From NCBI GenBank assembly GCA_937980205.1, contig CALJKW010000076.1:124001-188000 (forward strand): DNA of 64,000 nucleotides. The letters run 5' to 3'. The stretch is from an uncultured Myxococcales bacterium (GTDB taxonomy: Bacteria; Myxococcota; Myxococcia; Myxococcales; Myxococcaceae). Shown piece after piece: positions 60,905 to 64,000 of the stretch. Positions within the stretch are counted from its first letter, which is position 1. Each line of letters opens with the position of its first letter. A program made the position numbers and the translations under genes. The notes below the pieces were generated by a model, which made no database searches, was not told the origin of the DNA, and saw only the letters and a program-made list of their open reading frames with translations.

Positions 60905-62761
60905 ATGCGCCCCCTTTCTCTCGCGGCGGTGGTGCTGTTCGTCGCTGCAAGTGCCGAAGCGTTCTGCGGCTTCTACGTCTCGGGGGCCGGCGGGAAGCTG
61001 TTCAACGACGCGTCGATGGTGGTGCTGGTGCGCGACGGCACGCGGACGGTGTTGTCGATGCAGAACAACTACCGCGGCCCGATCGAAGACTTCGCGCTGG
61101 TCGTACCGGTGCCAGTCGTCCTGCAGAAGGGGAACGTGACGACGCTGCCGCGCGAGGCGTTCACGCGGCTGGACGAGCTCACCGCGCCGCGGCTGGTGGA
61201 GATGTCGACGGATCAGTGCCTGGGCGGCATCGGCGCGATGGGGCGGGGCTTCGGCAGCGGCATGGCCGACCTCGCCGGCGCCGGCGGCCTGCCACGCGAT
61301 CTGGGCGTGCGCGTCGAGGCGAAGTTCGACGTCGAGGAGTACGAGGTGGTGATTCTCTCCGCGCAAGACTCGCTCGGCCTCGAGATCTGGCTGAAGGAGG
61401 AGAAGTACAAGATCCCCGACGGAGCCGCCGCGCTGCTCAAGCCGTACGTGCAGGCGGGCTCGAAGTTCTTCGTGGCGAAGGTGAACCCGAAGAAGGTGAA
61501 GCACGGGGCGGCCGTTGGCGAGCGGTTCCGGGCGCAGCCCGGAACAGAGGCCTCGGACGCCGGACTCGCCAACCGGCCGCCTGAGCAGGGCGGGCTGGTG
61601 CTCTCGCCGCTGCGGTTCCACTACGACTCGGAGAGCTTCACGCTGCCGGTGCGGCTCGGGCTGGTGAACAGCGCGGGCACGCAGGACCTCATCGTGCACG
61701 TGATCGCGAAGAGCCGGTACGAGCTGGCGAACGCGAAGAATGTGTTGATTCCCACCAACTTCGACGTGCGCACGCGGACGCAGCCGCAGTGGGGCGGCTT
61801 CTACGCCGAGCTGCTGGCGCGGACGTTCAAGAAGCACCCCGGCGCCGCGGTGACCGAGTTCGCGTGGGAGGGCGCGCTGCCGCCGCCGACCGAAATGCAG
61901 GGTGGCGGCATCTACGGCGTCACGTGCGACCCGTGTCCGCCGCCGCACCCCGTCGACAACCCGCTGGCGAAGTACCTCGGCGTGAACCAGCTGCCGAAGG
62001 TGAAGAGCGACGAGAGCATCGCGGCGTTCGCGCGGGCGGCGACGGTGACGCGGCTGCACCTGCGGTGGACGAAGGAGAACCCGCCCGACGATCTCGTCTT
62101 CAAGGCGGTGGAGCCGATCTCCGGCGGCGTGCCCGAGGCGAAGGCTCCGGGGCCGGCGAAGCACAACCGGTTTCAAGGCCGGTACGTGATGTGGATTCAG
62201 GGCTGCGGCGGCGGAGGGCTCGGCGGGTTCGGAGGGCTGGGCTTCTTCAGCGGCGGCTCTCCGCTCAACAAGCCGCTCGCCGGCTCGGCGGAGAAGCTGG
62301 TCGACCCGTTCGAGCAGCTCATCGTGGCGGATCTGCCGGAGCTCGACGTGAAGGCGGTGCCGCTCTCGCCCGATGCCGGGCACATCACGTACGTGCCGAT
62401 GGCGCAGCGGCCGCCGCCGCCTCCTCCTCTTCCGGCGCAGCCAGTGAAGCTGGGGACGATCTCGGTGAGCGGCGGGAAGCTGGAGCCGGAGATCGTGCGG
62501 CGCGTGGTGCGGCAGCGGCTGCCGCAGCTGCGCTACTGCTACGACACGCGGAGGAACCAGAACCCGGCGCTGCAGGGGAAGGTCGTGCTGCAGTGGGTGA
62601 TCAACGCCGAGGGGAACGTCGAGAAGGCCGAGGCGACGGCGTCGACCCACGCAGACGCCGCCCTCGACGCGTGCCTCGTGGGCCGCGTGAAAGGCATGCA
62701 GTTTCCGAAGCCTGAAGGGCCGGTCACCGTGATGTTGCCGCTCTCGCTCAGCCCACAGTGA
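60905..62761 (+). CDS. DUF2330 protein fused to an AgmX/PglI-type C-terminal domain
   Basis: A 618-residue exported protein. Signal MRPLSLAAVVLFVAASAEA, then the DUF2330 pattern FCGFYVSGAGGKLFNDASMV, TRTVLSMQNNYRGPIEDFAL and CDPCPPPHPVDN-like motif, with a Gly-rich loop near residue 430. The last ~100 residues (ISVSGGKLEPEIVRRVVRQR, LRYCYDTRRNQNPALQGKV, ATASTHADAALDACLV) match the TonB-C-like AgmX/PglI C-terminal domain of myxobacteria: two Cys (YCYD and DACL), a pattern like TonB_C. It could couple the DUF2330 domain to a periplasmic or gliding/motor-linked partner (inference). ATG 60905 is preferred over GTG 60896. Confidence 0.87.
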   Translation: MRPLSLAAVVLFVAASAEAFCGFYVSGAGGKLFNDASMVVLVRDGTRTVLSMQNNYRGPIEDFALVVPVPVVLQKGNVTTLPREAFTRLDELTAPRLVEMSTDQCLGGIGAMGRGFGSGMADLAGAGGLPRDLGVRVEAKFDVEEYEVVILSAQDSLGLEIWLKEEKYKIPDGAAALLKPYVQAGSKFFVAKVNPKKVKHGAAVGERFRAQPGTEASDAGLANRPPEQGGLVLSPLRFHYDSESFTLPVRLGLVNSAGTQDLIVHVIAKSRYELANAKNVLIPTNFDVRTRTQPQWGGFYAELLARTFKKHPGAAVTEFAWEGALPPPTEMQGGGIYGVTCDPCPPPHPVDNPLAKYLGVNQLPKVKSDESIAAFARAATVTRLHLRWTKENPPDDLVFKAVEPISGGVPEAKAPGPAKHNRFQGRYVMWIQGCGGGGLGGFGGLGFFSGGSPLNKPLAGSAEKLVDPFEQLIVADLPELDVKAVPLSPDAGHITYVPMAQRPPPPPPLPAQPVKLGTISVSGGKLEPEIVRRVVRQRLPQLRYCYDTRRNQNPALQGKVVLQWVINAEGNVEKAEATASTHADAALDACLVGRVKGMQFPKPEGPVTVMLPLSLSPQ

Positions 62762-62834
62762 TGCACACCCGGACTCTCAGTCCCTGAGAGTTGTTTTGAA
62801 GGCCGAAGCTGTGTCAGGAGTGAGCGCGACTCCG

Positions 62835-64000
62835 ATGTCGACTCGTTGGCTCGCCCTGATCTCCGCAGTCGGTTTCGCAGTGGGACTGAGTCTGTCTTCG
62901 TGCGGCCAGGCGGCGCGCTGTCTCGCGTCGAACTGCGCCGGCTGCTGCACGGAAGACGGCATGTGCATGCGCGGCAACACCGTGCGCGCGTGCGGCAAGG
63001 GCGGCAGCATGTGCCAGGACTGCGGCTCGGCCGGCACCTGCACCGCGGAGCAGCAGTGCATCGTGTACATGGGGTCCGGCGGCGGTGAAGAGGGCGTGGG
63101 CGGCGGCGACTCCGGCACGGGCGGCGGCTTCGGCGGCACCGGCGGCGGAGTCAGCGGCAGCGGCGGCGGCATGAGCGGCAGCGGCGGCGGCGTCAGCGGC
63201 ACCGGCGGTGGAGTGGGCGGGAGCGGCGGTGGAGTGTCCGGCAGCGGCGGAGGCATGAGCGGCTCCGGCGGCGGCGCGGCTGGCGGCGGCACCGCAGGGG
63301 GCGCAGCAGGTGGAGGCACCGCGGGCGGCGGGGCCGCAGGCGGCGGCGCGGCTGGAGGAGCGGCCGGAGGTGGAGCAGGCGGTGGCGCGGGCGGCGGAAT
63401 GCCGGGCGGCGGGCTGCTGGGCCAGTACTTCGTGAACACCGCGGTGCTGGCGAGCCAGCCGCTGGTGCGGGTGGACCCGAACGTGGACTTCACGTGGGGC
63501 ACGGCGTCTCCGATGGCGGGGATTCCGGCGGACAACTTCTCGGTGCGGTGGACGGGGCAGGTCACGCCGCAGTTCACGGAGACGTACACGTTCTACGTGA
63601 ACGCGGACGACGGCTTTCAGCTGTGGATCGCGGGCGTCAGCGTGATCGAGCGGTGGGCGACAGGCAGCGGCGAGACCAGCGGGACGATCGCGCTGACGGC
63701 GGGGCAGAGGGTGGACGTGCGGCTCGAGTACTTCGAGGCCACGGGCTCCGCGAGCGCGCGGCTGTCGTGGTCGAGCGCGAGCCAGCCGAAGCAGGTGGTG
63801 CCGGCCACGCGGCTCTCGCTGCCGGTGTACACGCCGGGCGCGCTCTCGGGCGACTACTTCATCGATCAGAGCCTCGGCGACTTCATCGCCAGCCGCGACG
63901 ACGGGCCGATCTCGTTCAACTGGACGGGCACCGGCCCGGGCAGCGGCTTCCTCGGCGTGAGCGGCACGTTCCCGTACACCACGTACTACTCGGTGCGGTG
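62835..64000 (+). CDS. Gly-repeat lipoprotein with PA14-like domains, 3' end missing
   Basis: The gene runs off the right edge; about 388 residues are visible. The signal MSTRWLALISAVGFAVGLSL ends at lipobox SSC, lipidated Cys24. A Cys-rich segment follows (CLASNCAGCCTEDGMCM, about 8 Cys within 45 residues), then a Gly-rich linker (SGSGGGMSGSGGG). From about residue 195 there is a PA14-like domain: LLGQYFVNTAVLASQPLVRV, VDFTWGTASP, FSVRWTGQV and FYVNADDGFQLWIAG; a second begins at LSGDYFIDQSLG. PA14 domains bind carbohydrates. Probably a surface sugar-binding lipoprotein. GTG 62820 upstream is less likely because it overlaps the ribosome-binding site. Confidence 0.88.
   Translation, partial: MSTRWLALISAVGFAVGLSLSSCGQAARCLASNCAGCCTEDGMCMRGNTVRACGKGGSMCQDCGSAGTCTAEQQCIVYMGSGGGEEGVGGGDSGTGGGFGGTGGGVSGSGGGMSGSGGGVSGTGGGVGGSGGGVSGSGGGMSGSGGGAAGGGTAGGAAGGGTAGGGAAGGGAAGGAAGGGAGGGAGGGMPGGGLLGQYFVNTAVLASQPLVRVDPNVDFTWGTASPMAGIPADNFSVRWTGQVTPQFTETYTFYVNADDGFQLWIAGVSVIERWATGSGETSGTIALTAGQRVDVRLEYFEATGSASARLSWSSASQPKQVVPATRLSLPVYTPGALSGDYFIDQSLGDFIASRDDGPISFNWTGTGPGSGFLGVSGTFPYTTYYSVR
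63073..63408 (+). repeat. Gly/Ser/Ala-rich linker repeats in the PA14 lipoprotein gene
   Basis: An irregular tandem repeat of GGCGGCGGC-cored 18- to 24-bp units encoding (S/T/F/V)G(S/T)GGG first, then (A)GGG(T)AGG. Less regular than the repeat at 805. It separates the Cys-rich part from the PA14 domain. Confidence 0.75.

Overview
The window reads as a chromosomal segment of a myxobacterium (phylum Myxococcota). The DNA is strongly GC-rich with G or C at most third codon positions. Several lineage-typical features are present: a giant surface protein ending in a MYXO-CTERM-like sorting tail, a DUF2330 protein fused to an AgmX/PglI-type C-terminal domain, three lipoproteins with long Gly-Thr/Ser linkers, two membrane-linked Ser/Thr kinases, and a sigma factor of the type expanded in Myxococcales. 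The genus cannot be told from the sequence. No rRNA, tRNA, CRISPR array, transposase gene or prophage was recognised.

Left part (1-27.8 kb). A truncated SDR oxidoreductase is followed by a Gly-repeat lipoprotein with a probable intrinsic terminator, then two soluble histidine kinases, the second carrying its own receiver domain. A leftward operon follows: prmA, rsmE, an RDD membrane protein and a large MshEN/HEAT protein. Next come a rightward Ser/Thr kinase with a polytopic membrane tail and a second Gly-repeat lipoprotein. A leftward tetR-MFP-RND-TolC efflux operon is preceded by a clear palindromic operator. Then come a Zn-finger Ser/Thr kinase facing a sigma-70 family factor, a small candidate gene, a TonB-dependent receptor translationally coupled to a YfiR-like protein, a Pro/Gly-rich secreted protein and a DUF2383 four-helix protein.

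Middle part (27.8-46.3 kb). A leftward gene of nearly 10 kb encodes about 30 copies of a ~106-residue FN3-like domain, each with a conserved Cys pair. It is followed by a STAS-like protein, a CAP-like lipoprotein and a zinc metalloprotease interrupted by a lamin-tail domain. A three-gene operon (FAS1-like dehydratase, MaoC hydratase, CheR-like methyltransferase) has a leader that could fold to sequester its own ribosome-binding site. That operon converges on a GNAT gene, and a 211-bp fold-back DNA element lies between them.

Right part (46.3-64 kb). This holds an S37-like secreted peptidase, a DUF2330 protein, a DUF1684 lipoprotein, an AbiEi/DUF559-like protein with an altered nuclease motif, a zinc-ribbon membrane protein, an M28-like peptidase lacking expected metal ligands and a PPi-type phosphofructokinase. 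A leftward envelope/exopolysaccharide group follows (small membrane protein, Wzz-like chain-length protein, O-antigen-ligase-like protein, Wza-like export lipoprotein, then a Hint-domain protein and a secreted protein). The window ends with the DUF2330-AgmX fusion and a truncated PA14 lipoprotein.

The dominant theme is cell envelope and secretion: at least eight putative lipoproteins, efflux, polysaccharide export, adhesion and secreted proteases, together with signalling kinases. I see no single cluster that is certainly a new system. The best leads are the RBS-sequestering leader at 42.6 kb, the 30-repeat MYXO-CTERM protein, the stand-alone Hint protein next to the polysaccharide operon, and the fold-back element at 44.6 kb.
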